From the NCBI RefSeq assembly GCF_019670105.1, contig NZ_AP023032.1, positions 1,420,972-1,484,971 of the forward strand: a stretch of DNA of 64,000 bases, in the 5' to 3' direction. Both the position numbers and the translations under genes were made by a program. How positions within the stretch are numbered: the stretch's first letter is position 1; each line of letters begins with the position of its first letter. Below the pieces are notes generated by a model. That model was not told the DNA's origin. It was given only the letters and a program-made list of their open reading frames with translations, and ran no database searches. This document shows positions 44,127 through 53,982 of this stretch, one piece after another. Origin of the DNA: Agarivorans albus. GTDB lineage: Bacteria; Pseudomonadota; Gammaproteobacteria; Enterobacterales; Celerinatantimonadaceae.

Positions 44127-46799
44127 TTAAGCTTTTGCTTTAGTCGCTTTTTTAGCAGCTGGTTTTTTAGCTTTTTGAGACTCAGCTTCTGCACTATCTG
44201 CTGCTTCGGTGTATGGACGACCGTAGTAAGAATCAAGTAGAACTTGTTTCAGTTCAGCAATTAGTGGGTAACGTGGGTTTGCACCAGTACATTGGTCATC
44301 AAACGCGTCTACCGCTAGTTCGTCAACTTTAGCTAGGAAGTCTGCCTCGTTCACGCCTGCATCTTTAATAGATAGAGGAATGTTCAATTCAACTTTCAAC
44401 TCGTCTAACCAAGTTAGAAGGGCGTTAAGCTTAGTTTCAGTGTTACCTTCACGGAAGCCTAAGTGCTCAGCAACTTCTGCGTAACGAGCACGTGCCTTAG
44501 GACGGTCGTACTGAGAGAACGCAGTTTGTTTAGTTGGCGTGTTAGTCGCGTTGAAACGAATGGTGTTAGTTAGCAACAATGCGTTAGCCAAACCGTGTGG
44601 TACGTGGAACTCGGCACCTAGTTTGTGAGCCATTGAGTGACACACACCTAAGAAAGAGTTAGCAAACGCGATACCAGCGATAGTAGCAGCATTGTGTACT
44701 TTCTCACGAGCTACTGGGTCAGCTTTACCGTTTTGGTAAGAGCTTGGTAAGTATTCTTTAAGCATCTTAAGTGCTTGCAGAGCTTGACCGTCTGAGTATT
44801 CGTTAGCTAGTACAGAAACGTAAGCTTCCATAGCGTGAGTAACCGCATCGTAACCACCGAAGGCACATAGTGACTTAGGCATATCCATTACTAGGTTAGC
44901 ATCAACAACAGCCATGTTAGGCGTTAGTTCGTAGTCAGCTAGTGGGTATTTCTGACCAGTAGTGTCGTCAGTTACAACCGCAAACGGAGTTACTTCTGAA
45001 CCAGTACCTGAAGTAGTAGTAATACATACTAGTTCAGCTTTTGAACCCATTTTAGGGAACTTGTAAATACGTTTACGGATGTCCATAAAGCGCATTGATA
45101 GGTCTTCGAAGTCAGTTTCTGGGTGCTCGTACATTACCCACATGATCTTCGCAGCATCCATTGGTGAACCACCACCAACAGCAAGAATTACGTCTGGCTG
45201 GTAGTTGTGACAAGCTTCAGCGCCTTTCTTCACAATAGACAGAGTAGGATCTGCTTCTACATCGTGGAATACTTCAACTTCCATGCCTTTCTCTTTAAGG
45301 ATGGCACGTAGGTCGTCGATGTAACCGTTGTTGAATAGGAAGTTATCAGTAACAACCATTGCACGTTTCTTGCCATCTAGGTCGTCCATTGCGATTGGTA
45401 ATGAACCACGACGGAAGTAGATTGACTTAGGTAGTTTATGCCACAACATGTTCTCAGCTCGCTTCGCAACAATTTTCTTATTGATAAGGTGTTTTGGACC
45501 CACGTTTTCAGAAATCGCGTTACCACCCCAAGAACCACAACCTAGCGTTAGAGAAGGTGCTAGTTCGAAGTTGTAAAGGTCACCAATACCACCGTGAGAA
45601 GAAGGCGTATTGATAAGAATACGTGCAGTCTTCATTTTGTCGCCAAAGTAAGCGATACGGTCAGCGTTAGCGTCTTGGTCTGTGTAAAGTACAGACGTGT
45701 GACCAACACCACCGATGTCTAATACGATACCAGCTTGGCGAACAGCGTCTTCAAAGTCTGTCGCTTTGTAAACACCTAGAGTTGGAGATAGTTTCTCGTG
45801 TGAGAACTCGTCATCGTAAGATGCTTCTAGGCCTTCACCGATTAAGATCTTAGTTGCTTTTGGTACAGTTACGCCAGCTAGCTCAGCAATTTTGTATGCT
45901 GGTTGGCCAACGATTTTAGCGTTAAGCGCGCCGTTAATCATAAGTACTTTACGTACTTTATCTGCGTCTGCTTTGCTTAGTACTGCTGCGCCGTATTTAG
46001 CGAAACGAGCAATTACTTCGTCGTACTTAGATTCAACAATGATAGCTGCTTGCTCAGAAGCACAGATAACACCGTTATCAAAAGTCTTAGACATAAGAAT
46101 AGAAGAAACAGCACGTTTAACGTCTGCAGTTTCGTCAATTACTACTGGCGTGTTACCAGCACCAACACCAATTGCAGGCTTACCAGAAGAGTAAGCAGCT
46201 TTAACCATACCTGGACCACCAGTTGCAAGAATTAGCGCGATGTCTTCGTGCTTCATTAGTGCGTTAGATAGTTCTACAGAAGGAGTATCAATCCAGCCAA
46301 TAATGTCTTTTGGCGCACCAGCAGCAATAGCAGCATCAAGTACTAATTTAGCCGCAAAGTTAGTTGCGTTTTTAGCACGTGGGTGTGGAGAGAAGATACA
46401 ACCGTTACGCGTTTTAAGGCTGATTAGCGCTTTAAAGATAGCGGTAGAAGTTGGGTTAGTGGTTGGTACGATGGCACAAACAATACCTACTGGCTCAGCG
46501 ATAGTAATAGTACCGCCTTCGTCGTTACGTTCGATAACGCCACAAGTTAGAGTATCTTTGTATTTGTTGTAGATGAACTCAGAAGCGAAGTGGTTTTTGA
46601 TCACTTTATCTTCCATTATGCCCATGCCAGACTCTTCAGCCGCCATACGAGCTAGTTCAATACGTGCTGTAGAAGCAGCGAGTGACGCAGCGCGGAAAAT
46701 CTTGTCCACTTGTTCTTGGCTGTAAGATGCGAATTCAGCTTGCGCCGCCTTCACTCGAGCAACCATTGCGTTTAACTCATCAATATTACCTACAGGCAT
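44127..46799 (-). CDS. adhE: Bifunctional acetaldehyde-CoA/alcohol dehydrogenase
   Basis: AdhE reduces acetyl-CoA to acetaldehyde and then ethanol, using two NADH, and forms spirosomes in E. coli. The 890-residue protein has an N-terminal aldehyde dehydrogenase (about 1-440, catalytic Cys in NGVICASEQ) and a C-terminal iron alcohol dehydrogenase (about 450-870, with GGGSPMDAAK and HSMAHKLGAEFHVPHG). A Lys/Ala-rich tail ends the protein. The start has AGGAGA upstream. An FNR-like box lies about 146 bases upstream, fitting anaerobic expression. It is divergent from the opp operon. Confidence 0.98.
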   Translation of the reverse strand: MPVGNIDELNAMVARVKAAQAEFASYSQEQVDKIFRAASLAASTARIELARMAAEESGMGIMEDKVIKNHFASEFIYNKYKDTLTCGVIERNDEGGTITIAEPVGIVCAIVPTTNPTSTAIFKALISLKTRNGCIFSPHPRAKNATNFAAKLVLDAAIAAGAPKDIIGWIDTPSVELSNALMKHEDIALILATGGPGMVKAAYSSGKPAIGVGAGNTPVVIDETADVKRAVSSILMSKTFDNGVICASEQAAIIVESKYDEVIARFAKYGAAVLSKADADKVRKVLMINGALNAKIVGQPAYKIAELAGVTVPKATKILIGEGLEASYDDEFSHEKLSPTLGVYKATDFEDAVRQAGIVLDIGGVGHTSVLYTDQDANADRIAYFGDKMKTARILINTPSSHGGIGDLYNFELAPSLTLGCGSWGGNAISENVGPKHLINKKIVAKRAENMLWHKLPKSIYFRRGSLPIAMDDLDGKKRAMVVTDNFLFNNGYIDDLRAILKEKGMEVEVFHDVEADPTLSIVKKGAEACHNYQPDVILAVGGGSPMDAAKIMWVMYEHPETDFEDLSMRFMDIRKRIYKFPKMGSKAELVCITTTSGTGSEVTPFAVVTDDTTGQKYPLADYELTPNMAVVDANLVMDMPKSLCAFGGYDAVTHAMEAYVSVLANEYSDGQALQALKMLKEYLPSSYQNGKADPVAREKVHNAATIAGIAFANSFLGVCHSMAHKLGAEFHVPHGLANALLLTNTIRFNATNTPTKQTAFSQYDRPKARARYAEVAEHLGFREGNTETKLNALLTWLDELKVELNIPLSIKDAGVNEADFLAKVDELAVDAFDDQCTGANPRYPLIAELKQVLLDSYYGRPYTEAADSAEAESQKAKKPAAKKATKAKA

Positions 46800-47367
46800 C
46801 CTGTTCTCCTCATTTAAACTAAAACTAATTAGTAAACCAACACTGATAGTTCAATCCGCCTCAGTATAGACCGTAAATCACCGTTCCAGTGGTTTAGTAA
46901 TTAACTTTCACCAGCAATTATAGGTAGCCCTTTAGTGGTACAACTTGATCCAGATCATGTGTTGCTAAGTTACAAATGTAAAAAAATCACGAAATATTTT
47001 CGGCTAATTTTACAGAATCAATCAGTATTCAGGCAAAAAGTGTAAATTTTTTACCAATTTTGCTACTCCGATCAAATTTGTAGTTTCTTCTCAACTTATC
47101 TACGTTAACAGTAAGTTTTGACGTATTTTTTAGATGCTAGCTTAACCTAGTGAATTAACAATAAAAACCCAATAATTCTTGAGAATAATCAGGAATCTTC
47201 ACCAATAAAAGGCAACTTATTATTTGTTGTTTCTTTGATTCGGGTGTAGCATCTGGCGTTGATGTGCGTTTTATTAGAATATTGTACTGATTTAATATTC
47301 ATGTAAAGTGAATGGAAATTTCACAAACGGCCTAGTTATAGCCAAATGTGTCAATATGGAGATGAAA
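46800..47367. other. Divergent regulatory region between adhE and oppA
   Basis: These 568 bases hold no gene. They contain an FNR-like box at 46945-46958 and A+T-rich DNA that must carry promoters for adhE and the opp operon. I searched for a Rex-type TTGTGA-N6-TCACAA site and found no close match. Confidence 0.5.
46945..46958. promoter_or_regulatory. FNR-like box upstream of adhE
   Basis: TTGATCCAGATCAT matches TTGAT-N4-ATCAA at nine of ten defined bases. It lies about 146 bases from the adhE start, in a plausible position for oxygen-dependent control. Confidence 0.6.
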
Positions 47368-48996
47368 ATGAAAACTGCTAAAACTTTAGCTGCCAGCCTC
47401 GTTAGTGCTGCGATCCTAAGTTCTTTCACCACTGCCTCTTTTGCTGCTGATGTTCCTGCTGGCGTTAAGCTTGCCCCGGTACAGGAACTTGTACGTGGTA
47501 ACGGCACCGAGCCTGCTTCCCTAGACCCCCATAAAACCGAAGGCGTGCCAGAATCTAATGTGATTCGTGAGCTACTTGAAGGTTTAGTAAATCAAGATGG
47601 CGACGGAAACCTGGTACCTGGCGTAGCAGAATCTTGGGAAACTGAAGATAACCTTACCTTCGTATTTCACCTTCGCAAAGATGCAAAATGGTCTAATGGC
47701 GATGCATTAACCGCCCACGATTTTGAATATAGTTTCAAACGCGCAGTTGATCCAAAAACTGCAGCGCCTTATTCGTGGTATCTAGAAATGACCACCATGG
47801 TAAATGCAGCAGACATTATCAATGGTAAGAAAGACGCCTCTGAATTAGCAGTTAAAGCTCTTGATGACTACACCTTAGAAATTAAACTAGAGCAAGCTCT
47901 GCCATACTTTGTTGCGATGACGTCGCACACTACGCTGAAGCCAGTGCACAAAGCTACTGTTGAAAAGTTCGCTGATAAGTGGACTTTACCAGCGAACTTT
48001 GTGGGTAACGGTGCTTACAAAGTATCTGAATGGGTAGTGAATGAAAAAATTGTTATGGAGCGTAACGAAAACTACTGGGATAACGACAAAACTGTTATCA
48101 ACAAAGTGACTTACCTACCAATTGAAAACCAAGTTACTGACATGAACCGCTTCCTAGCGGGCGAAATTGACATGACTTACGAAATGGCTAACGAGCACTT
48201 TAAGCGCATGCAAAAAGAGCAGCCAGATTCGTTAAAAGTAACGCCTTACTTATGTTCTTACTACTACGGCTTTAACAACAAAAAAGCACCATTTGATGAT
48301 GTTCGCGTACGTAAAGCTTTGTCTTACGCGATTGACCGTGACGCAGTAGCTAAGTTTATCGTGGGCAAAGGTGAGCTACCTGCTTACAACTTTGCACACC
48401 AAAAAGTGGCTGGCCTACAAGTAGATACGCCAGATTACGCTACTTGGTCGCAAAAAGAGCGTAATGCAAAAGCTGCTGAGCTACTAGCCGAAGTAGGTTA
48501 CGGTAAAGACAAGCCTCTAGAGTTTACCTTGTTGTACAACACTAGCGAAAACCATAAGAAGATCGCTATTGCAGTAGCTTCTATGTGGAAGAAAACCCTT
48601 GGTGTTAAAGTAAACCTAGAGAACCAAGAGTGGAAAACCTTCCTAGATAACCGTCGTAACGGTAACTACGATGTAACCCGTGCCGGCTGGTGTGGTGATT
48701 ACAACGAAGCGTCAACCTTCCTATCGTTAATGCAGAGCAATAACGGTAACAATGATCAGTTCTACAACAGCCCAGCTTACGATGGCTTTATGAATGCAGC
48801 TATGTCAGCGGTTGATGATGCTGTTCGTGGCGATAACTACCGCCAAGCAGAGGCACAACTTGCTCAAGACATGCCGCTTGCTCCAATCTACCACTACGTA
48901 AATGCGCGTTTGGTTAAGCCAACAGTTGGTGGCTACCCAATGAACAACGCCGAAGACAAAATTTACACTAAAGATCTATACATTATTGCCAAATAG
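47368..48996 (+). CDS. oppA: Oligopeptide ABC transporter, periplasmic binding protein
   Basis: OppA binds oligopeptides and hands them to OppBC. The 542-residue protein has a signal peptide (about 1-26, ending SFA) and the family 5 solute-binding domain (EPASLDPHKTEGVPES, WSNGDALTAHDFEYSFKRA, GDYNEASTFLSL). I start at ATG 47368 because GGAG is six bases upstream; ATGs at 47356 and 47362 are alternatives, and an earlier frame start at 47308 is unlikely. It heads the oppABCDF operon and is separated from oppB by a hairpin that would raise OppA levels. Confidence 0.95.
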   Translation: MKTAKTLAASLVSAAILSSFTTASFAADVPAGVKLAPVQELVRGNGTEPASLDPHKTEGVPESNVIRELLEGLVNQDGDGNLVPGVAESWETEDNLTFVFHLRKDAKWSNGDALTAHDFEYSFKRAVDPKTAAPYSWYLEMTTMVNAADIINGKKDASELAVKALDDYTLEIKLEQALPYFVAMTSHTTLKPVHKATVEKFADKWTLPANFVGNGAYKVSEWVVNEKIVMERNENYWDNDKTVINKVTYLPIENQVTDMNRFLAGEIDMTYEMANEHFKRMQKEQPDSLKVTPYLCSYYYGFNNKKAPFDDVRVRKALSYAIDRDAVAKFIVGKGELPAYNFAHQKVAGLQVDTPDYATWSQKERNAKAAELLAEVGYGKDKPLEFTLLYNTSENHKKIAIAVASMWKKTLGVKVNLENQEWKTFLDNRRNGNYDVTRAGWCGDYNEASTFLSLMQSNNGNNDQFYNSPAYDGFMNAAMSAVDDAVRGDNYRQAEAQLAQDMPLAPIYHYVNARLVKPTVGGYPMNNAEDKIYTKDLYIIAK

Positions 48997-49011
48997 TTGA
49001 TGGTCTTTTGT

Positions 49012-49042
49012 AAGGCACCTTATGCTTAAGGTGCCTTATTTT
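49012..49042 (+). terminator. Hairpin/partial terminator between oppA and oppB
   Basis: An 11-bp stem (AAGGCACCTTA / TAAGGTGCCTT, loop of four) is followed by ATTTT. Such a signal usually limits transcription into the downstream opp genes. Confidence 0.8.
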
Positions 49043-49095
49043 GTTGTTAGCTACGCTAATTCAATTACAGCAATAAACATAAGCTGGAAAATCGA

Positions 49096-50016
49096 ATGAT
49101 TAAGTTCATCTTAAAACGAATGCTAGAAGCAATACCTACGCTGTTGGTATTGATTACTATCACCTTCTTTATGATGCGTTTTGCCCCGGGAAGCCCATTC
49201 TCTGGTGAGCGCTCACTTCCGCCTGAAGTCTTAGCCAATATCGAGGCTAAGTACGGTTTGGATAAACCAGTACTGGAGCAATACTTCTCCTACTTAGGCA
49301 ACTTGGCACAAGGCGATCTTGGGCCATCATTTAAATACAAAGACTACACCGTGAATGAACTTGTGGCGCAAGCCCTGCCGGTGTCAGCAAAAATCGGCTC
49401 TATTGCCTTTATCTTTACAGTGTTGATGGGAGTGTCTGTAGGCACGCTGGCAGCATTAAAACAAAATACCTGGATGGACTTTAGCATTATGTCCACGGCA
49501 ATGGCCGGGGTGGTGATGCCCTCCTTTGTGCTAGCGCCCACCTTGGTTTATATCTTTGCAATTAAGTTGCAATGGTTACCCGCAGGGGGCTGGAACGGGG
49601 GGCAGTGGCAATACATTATTCTACCCATGTTGGGCATGTCCTTGCTTTACGTGGCCTCGTTTGCGCGGATTATGCGCGGCAGCATGATTGAAGTATTAAG
49701 CTCTAACTTTATCCGCACCGCCAAAGCGAAAGGTTTGCCATATCGTTACATTATTGTGCGCCACGCGCTGCGCCCAGCTTTGTTACCAGTAGTGTCTTAC
49801 ATGGGCCCAGCTTTTGTTGGCATTATTACTGGCTCGGTAGTGATTGAGACCATTTTTGGCTTGCCTGGTTTTGGTAAGTTGTTTGTGAATGGAGCGCTTA
49901 ACCGAGACTACTCCTTAGTATTAGGTCTCACCATTTTAATTGGTACCTTTACCATTGTTTTCAATGCGATTGTAGACATCTTGTATGCCTTCATCGATCC
50001 GAAAATTCGCTACTAG
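49096..50016 (+). CDS. oppB: Oligopeptide ABC transporter permease OppB
   Basis: This 306-residue inner-membrane protein has six helices and the permease loop VLSSNFIRTAKAKGLPYRYI that docks on the ATPase. The N-terminal MIKFILKRMLEAIPTLLVLI and FAPGSPF are typical of OppB. It is the first permease subunit and is followed by oppC nine bases later. Confidence 0.95.
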   Translation: MIKFILKRMLEAIPTLLVLITITFFMMRFAPGSPFSGERSLPPEVLANIEAKYGLDKPVLEQYFSYLGNLAQGDLGPSFKYKDYTVNELVAQALPVSAKIGSIAFIFTVLMGVSVGTLAALKQNTWMDFSIMSTAMAGVVMPSFVLAPTLVYIFAIKLQWLPAGGWNGGQWQYIILPMLGMSLLYVASFARIMRGSMIEVLSSNFIRTAKAKGLPYRYIIVRHALRPALLPVVSYMGPAFVGIITGSVVIETIFGLPGFGKLFVNGALNRDYSLVLGLTILIGTFTIVFNAIVDILYAFIDPKIRY

Positions 50017-50025
50017 GAGGCTGCA

Positions 50026-50934
50026 ATGTTAGATAACAAACAAAACAGCGACGCTATTAGTGAATTCGCAGATAAGTTAGAAATTGAAGGCCGCAGTTTG
50101 TGGCAAGATGCGCGTATGCGTTTCATGCGTAACCGCGCTGCCATGGTAAGTTTAGGCATATTGGTATTCATCACTTTGCTAGTGATGTTTGGCTCTCATC
50201 TTAGTGAGTTTGCCTTTGACGATACCGACTGGGGAGCCATGCACCATGGACCATCTATTGAAAGTGGCCACTATTTTGGCACCGACTCGTTAGGCCGAGA
50301 TATGTTTGTTCGTACTTTATTGGGTGGACAAATCTCGTTGCTGGTAGGTGTGATGGGCGCTTTTGTCGCGGTACTTATTGGTACCCTTTATGGCGCTACT
50401 TCGGGCTTTTTAGGCGGCACAGTAGACCGAGTAATGATGCGTTTGCTAGAGATCCTCTACGGCATTCCGTTCATGTTCTTTGTAATTTTGCTGGTGACCT
50501 TTTTTGGCCGCAATATTTTCTTGGTGTTTGTTGCCATTGGCGCAGTGTCTTGGTTAGACATGGCGCGTATTGTTCGTGGCCAAACCTTAAGTCTTAAAAA
50601 CAAAGAGTTTATTGAAGCTGCCGAAGTGTGTGGGGTATCCAAATGGAAAATTATTACCCGCCACATTGTGCCTAATGTATTAGGCATTGTTGCTGTATAT
50701 GCCACGCTGCTAGTACCACAAATGATTCTTACCGAATCGTTTTTAAGCTTCTTAGGTTTGGGTGTACAAGAGCCAATGACCTCGTGGGGCGCTTTGTTGC
50801 AAGACGGTTCGCAAACCATGGAAATTGCCATTTGGCAGCTATTATATCCAGCTGCATTTATGGTGGTCACGCTGTTTAGTTTTAACTATGTAGGCGACGG
50901 TTTACGTGATGCCTTAGATCCAAAAGATCGCTAA
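50026..50934 (+). CDS. oppC: Oligopeptide ABC transporter permease OppC
   Basis: This 302-residue permease has an N-terminal cytoplasmic segment (LWQDARMRFMRNRAAMVSL), six helices, HYFGTDSLGRDMFVR and the ATPase-contacting loop KEFIEAAEVCGVSKWKI. It pairs with OppB. Its ribosome site is AGGAGG, giving good translation. Fifteen bases separate it from oppD. Confidence 0.95.
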   Translation: MLDNKQNSDAISEFADKLEIEGRSLWQDARMRFMRNRAAMVSLGILVFITLLVMFGSHLSEFAFDDTDWGAMHHGPSIESGHYFGTDSLGRDMFVRTLLGGQISLLVGVMGAFVAVLIGTLYGATSGFLGGTVDRVMMRLLEILYGIPFMFFVILLVTFFGRNIFLVFVAIGAVSWLDMARIVRGQTLSLKNKEFIEAAEVCGVSKWKIITRHIVPNVLGIVAVYATLLVPQMILTESFLSFLGLGVQEPMTSWGALLQDGSQTMEIAIWQLLYPAAFMVVTLFSFNYVGDGLRDALDPKDR

Positions 50935-50949
50935 GGCAGGGGCAGAGTA

Positions 50950-51924
50950 ATGAGTTTATTAAATGTGAAAGACCTTCGTGTAGAGTTTTCTACCCCCGAA
51001 GGCAGCGTAACCGCAGTGAACGATTTAACTTTTTCACTGGAAGCAGGGCAAACCTTGGGTATTGTTGGTGAGTCTGGTTCAGGTAAAAGCCAAACCGCTT
51101 TTGCCTTAATGGGCTTACTGGCAAAAAACGGTACTATTAGCGGCGAAGCCTTGTTTAACGGCCAGCAAGTTCTTAACTTGCCAGAGCAGCAGTTAAACGC
51201 CATACGCGCCGAGAAAATCTCGATGATTTTCCAAGATCCCATGACCTCGCTAAACCCTTACATGAAAGTGGGTGAGCAGCTAAAAGAGGTATTGCGTTTA
51301 CACAAGGGTATGAGTAATCGTGAAGCCCACGTGGAAGCCGTTCGTATGCTTGACGCAGTTAAAATGCCAGAAGCTGAAAAACGTATGGCCATGTACCCCC
51401 ATGAGTTCTCGGGTGGTATGCGCCAGCGAGTAATGATTGCTATGGCTTTGCTGTGTAAACCACAGCTGTTAATTGCCGACGAGCCAACTACGGCCTTAGA
51501 TGTAACGGTTCAAGCGCAAATAATGACACTGCTAAACGAACTGAAGAGTGAGTTTAATACAGCAATTATTATGATTACTCACGATCTCGGTGTAGTTGCC
51601 GGTATCTGTGACAAAGTATTGGTTATGTACGCTGGCCGCACCATGGAATATGGCACGGCTAAGGAAGTGTTTTATCAACCTAGTCATCCGTATACCGAAG
51701 GTTTGTTAAAAGCGATCCCACGTTTGGATACCGAAGGCGAAATATTGCCGACTATTCCGGGTAATCCTCCTAACTTACTTAAGCTTCCACAGGGCTGTCC
51801 GTTCCAGGAACGTTGTCATAGAGTGAGCGATCACTGTCGCCAGCAAAGCCCTGAACTAAGCACTTTTGCTAATCAGCGTCAGCGTGCTTGTCACAATGAT
51901 TTCCACTTAAGCGGAGGCCAATAA
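50950..51924 (+). CDS. oppD: Oligopeptide ABC transporter ATP-binding protein OppD
   Basis: This 324-residue ATPase has Walker A GESGSGKSQTAF, signature FSGGMRQRVMIAMAL, Walker B LLIADEPTTALDV and the C-terminal oligopeptide-type cysteine motif CPFQERCHRVSDHC, which binds an iron-sulfur cluster in relatives. It works as a heterodimer with OppF. It is one base from oppF. Confidence 0.95.
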   Translation: MSLLNVKDLRVEFSTPEGSVTAVNDLTFSLEAGQTLGIVGESGSGKSQTAFALMGLLAKNGTISGEALFNGQQVLNLPEQQLNAIRAEKISMIFQDPMTSLNPYMKVGEQLKEVLRLHKGMSNREAHVEAVRMLDAVKMPEAEKRMAMYPHEFSGGMRQRVMIAMALLCKPQLLIADEPTTALDVTVQAQIMTLLNELKSEFNTAIIMITHDLGVVAGICDKVLVMYAGRTMEYGTAKEVFYQPSHPYTEGLLKAIPRLDTEGEILPTIPGNPPNLLKLPQGCPFQERCHRVSDHCRQQSPELSTFANQRQRACHNDFHLSGGQ

Positions 51925-51925
51925 G

Positions 51926-52915
51926 ATGAGTGATAAAGCCTTATTGCTAGATGTAGTGGATTTAAAAGTCTATTTCAAAATTAAAAATGCCAAAGCCCTA
52001 CCTTGGACACCAGCTGCCACCTTAAAAGCGGTAGACGGCGTGTCGCTTAAGCTATACCAAGGAGAAACCTTGGGGGTAGTAGGTGAGTCGGGCTGTGGTA
52101 AGTCTACCTTCGCCCGTGCGGTGATTGGTTTGGTGCCAGCCGAAGCAGGCAAGGTAGTGTGGTTAGGGCAAGACTTAACCGAGCTTGATCAAAAGAATCT
52201 GCGCGAAAAGCGCAAAGAGATTCAAATGATCTTCCAAGACCCGCTAGCATCACTAAACCCAAGAATGACGGTTGGCGATATTATTGCCGAGCCATTACGT
52301 ACTTTTTATCCAAACCTCAGCAGGGCTGAAGTAAAACAAAAAGTGCAAAAAATGATGATGCGGGTGGGCTTGTTACCAAACGTAATCAACCGTTATCCGC
52401 ATGAATTCTCGGGTGGTCAGTGTCAGCGTATTGGCATCGCCCGAGCGTTAATCCTTGAGCCGAAGATGATTATTTGTGATGAACCTGTATCGGCGCTCGA
52501 CGTATCGATTCAGGCGCAGGTGGTTAATCTGCTTAAAGAGCTGCAAGCAGAAATGGGCTTAAGCCTTATTTTCATCGCTCATGACCTTTCGGTAGTTAAG
52601 CACATCTCCGACCGCGTATTGGTTATGTACTTGGGTAACTCGGTTGAATTAGGCACGGCTAAGGCCCTGTTTGATAAACCCACGCACCCTTATACCAAAG
52701 CGTTGATGTCGGCAGTGCCTATTCCCGATCCGGATTTAGAGCGCGGCAAAACCATTGAACTGCTAGAGGGCGATTTACCTTCGCCAATTAGTCCACCTTC
52801 GGGTTGCGTATTTCGCACGCGCTGCCCCATAGCCACTGAGCAATGTGCTAAAACTAAGCCTGTGTTAACAGGTAGTGATGAGCACTCGGTAAGCTGTTTA
52901 CACACCTCGGTGTAG
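51926..52915 (+). CDS. oppF: Oligopeptide ABC transporter ATP-binding protein OppF
   Basis: This 329-residue ATPase has Walker A GESGCGKSTFAR, signature FSGGQCQRIGIARAL, Walker B IICDEPVSALDVS and a C-terminal cysteine motif CVFRTRCPIATEQC. It completes the oppABCDF set and ends at an intrinsic terminator. Confidence 0.95.
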   Translation: MSDKALLLDVVDLKVYFKIKNAKALPWTPAATLKAVDGVSLKLYQGETLGVVGESGCGKSTFARAVIGLVPAEAGKVVWLGQDLTELDQKNLREKRKEIQMIFQDPLASLNPRMTVGDIIAEPLRTFYPNLSRAEVKQKVQKMMMRVGLLPNVINRYPHEFSGGQCQRIGIARALILEPKMIICDEPVSALDVSIQAQVVNLLKELQAEMGLSLIFIAHDLSVVKHISDRVLVMYLGNSVELGTAKALFDKPTHPYTKALMSAVPIPDPDLERGKTIELLEGDLPSPISPPSGCVFRTRCPIATEQCAKTKPVLTGSDEHSVSCLHTSV

Positions 52916-52936
52916 CAGTATTGTTGTGATTAAAAA

Positions 52937-52959
52937 GCCAGGTTAAACCTGGCTTTTTT
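52937..52959 (+). terminator. Intrinsic terminator of the opp operon
   Basis: The stem GCCAGGT / ACCTGGC with a three-base loop is followed by six T residues and preceded by an A run. Confidence 0.92.
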
Positions 52960-53239
52960 GTAGCAATTCTCGGCCTTACTCTATATCGAATTGTGTTACC
53001 AATAAGCTTACTGCCATGATTTCCATAATAAGTGCTGGGTGAATGTTAACTACATTACTTCTTTACACGGCTGGTAACGCTGAAGTACTCAGCGAAGCAG
53101 TCATTGGATAGCTTACTTTGTTGAGTTAGTTGTTATTATGATTGGTTTTGTTAGGGTATGATTTCCCAAGCATTTGGTCTTAAGTGCTGAACAGCACTGT
53201 TAAGTGACCATTACCAAATAACTAGATAAGGTTTGAGTT
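52960..53239. other. Intergenic stretch upstream of the lipase-like gene
   Basis: No gene is visible between the opp terminator and the hydrolase gene. It presumably holds the promoter of the latter; I can point to no specific operator. Confidence 0.4.
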
Positions 53240-53932
53240 ATGGGGAAGTTTATTGTTGTGCTGTTACTCTCGTTGTCAGCTAACTCAGCCATAGCTAAGG
53301 AATGTGTTGTATTGCTACATGGAATGGCACGTTCAGAAGACTCTATGGAAAAAATGTCCAAACAACTTAAAACTGACGGATACAGAGTTTCAAATTATGG
53401 TTACCCATCAACTAGCTTAGAAATAGAAGACATAGCCTCGAAACATGTACCTCAAGCAATAGCGGATTGTGGTAATGCAAAGGTGGTACATTTTGTCACT
53501 CATTCGCTAGGCGGTATTGTGCTGCGAAAATATTTAAGTGAAAACAGCATAATACCACTTGGCCGGGTTGTAATGTTGGGTCCTCCTAACCAGGGTAGTG
53601 AGGTAGTCGATGCGCTAAAGCATGTCCCGGGATTTGAGTTTATAAATGGTCCCGCCGGCTCGCAGCTTGGCACTGAGGAAGATAGTGTTCCTAATTCGCT
53701 TGGACCAGTCACTTATCCGGTTGGCATTATTGCAGGGAGTTCCACTTTCAATCCGCTACTGTCGCAAATGTTGCCCAACCCCGATGATGGAAAGGTGTCC
53801 GTTGAACGAACCAAAGTAGCGGGTATGACTGACCACGTGGTTTTACCTGTTACGCATACATTTATGATGCGAAATGATGAAGTTATAAGCCAAGTAAAGC
53901 GCTTCCTAAAAACGGGAGAATTCGAGCATTAG
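53240..53932 (+). CDS. Secreted alpha/beta hydrolase, lipase/esterase-like
   Basis: This 230-residue protein has a signal peptide (about 1-19, ending AIA) and a triacylglycerol-lipase-like fold. CVVLLHGMARSEDSM carries the oxyanion segment and VTHSLGGIVLRKYL the nucleophile Ser. The catalytic His is probably in VVLPVTHTFMM near the end. It is likely periplasmic or secreted; the lipid or ester substrate is unknown. It stands between the opp operon and a convergent ureohydrolase gene. Confidence 0.85.
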   Translation: MGKFIVVLLLSLSANSAIAKECVVLLHGMARSEDSMEKMSKQLKTDGYRVSNYGYPSTSLEIEDIASKHVPQAIADCGNAKVVHFVTHSLGGIVLRKYLSENSIIPLGRVVMLGPPNQGSEVVDALKHVPGFEFINGPAGSQLGTEEDSVPNSLGPVTYPVGIIAGSSTFNPLLSQMLPNPDDGKVSVERTKVAGMTDHVVLPVTHTFMMRNDEVISQVKRFLKTGEFEH

Positions 53933-53982
53933 TGTCGCAGAAGCTAAGTTCTGACTGGTAGGTATTAAACACCAAGTAAGTT

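Noticed and set aside
46959-47100. Rex (redox) operator upstream of adhE
   Set aside because: The nearest candidates do not match TTGTGA-N6-TCACAA closely enough.
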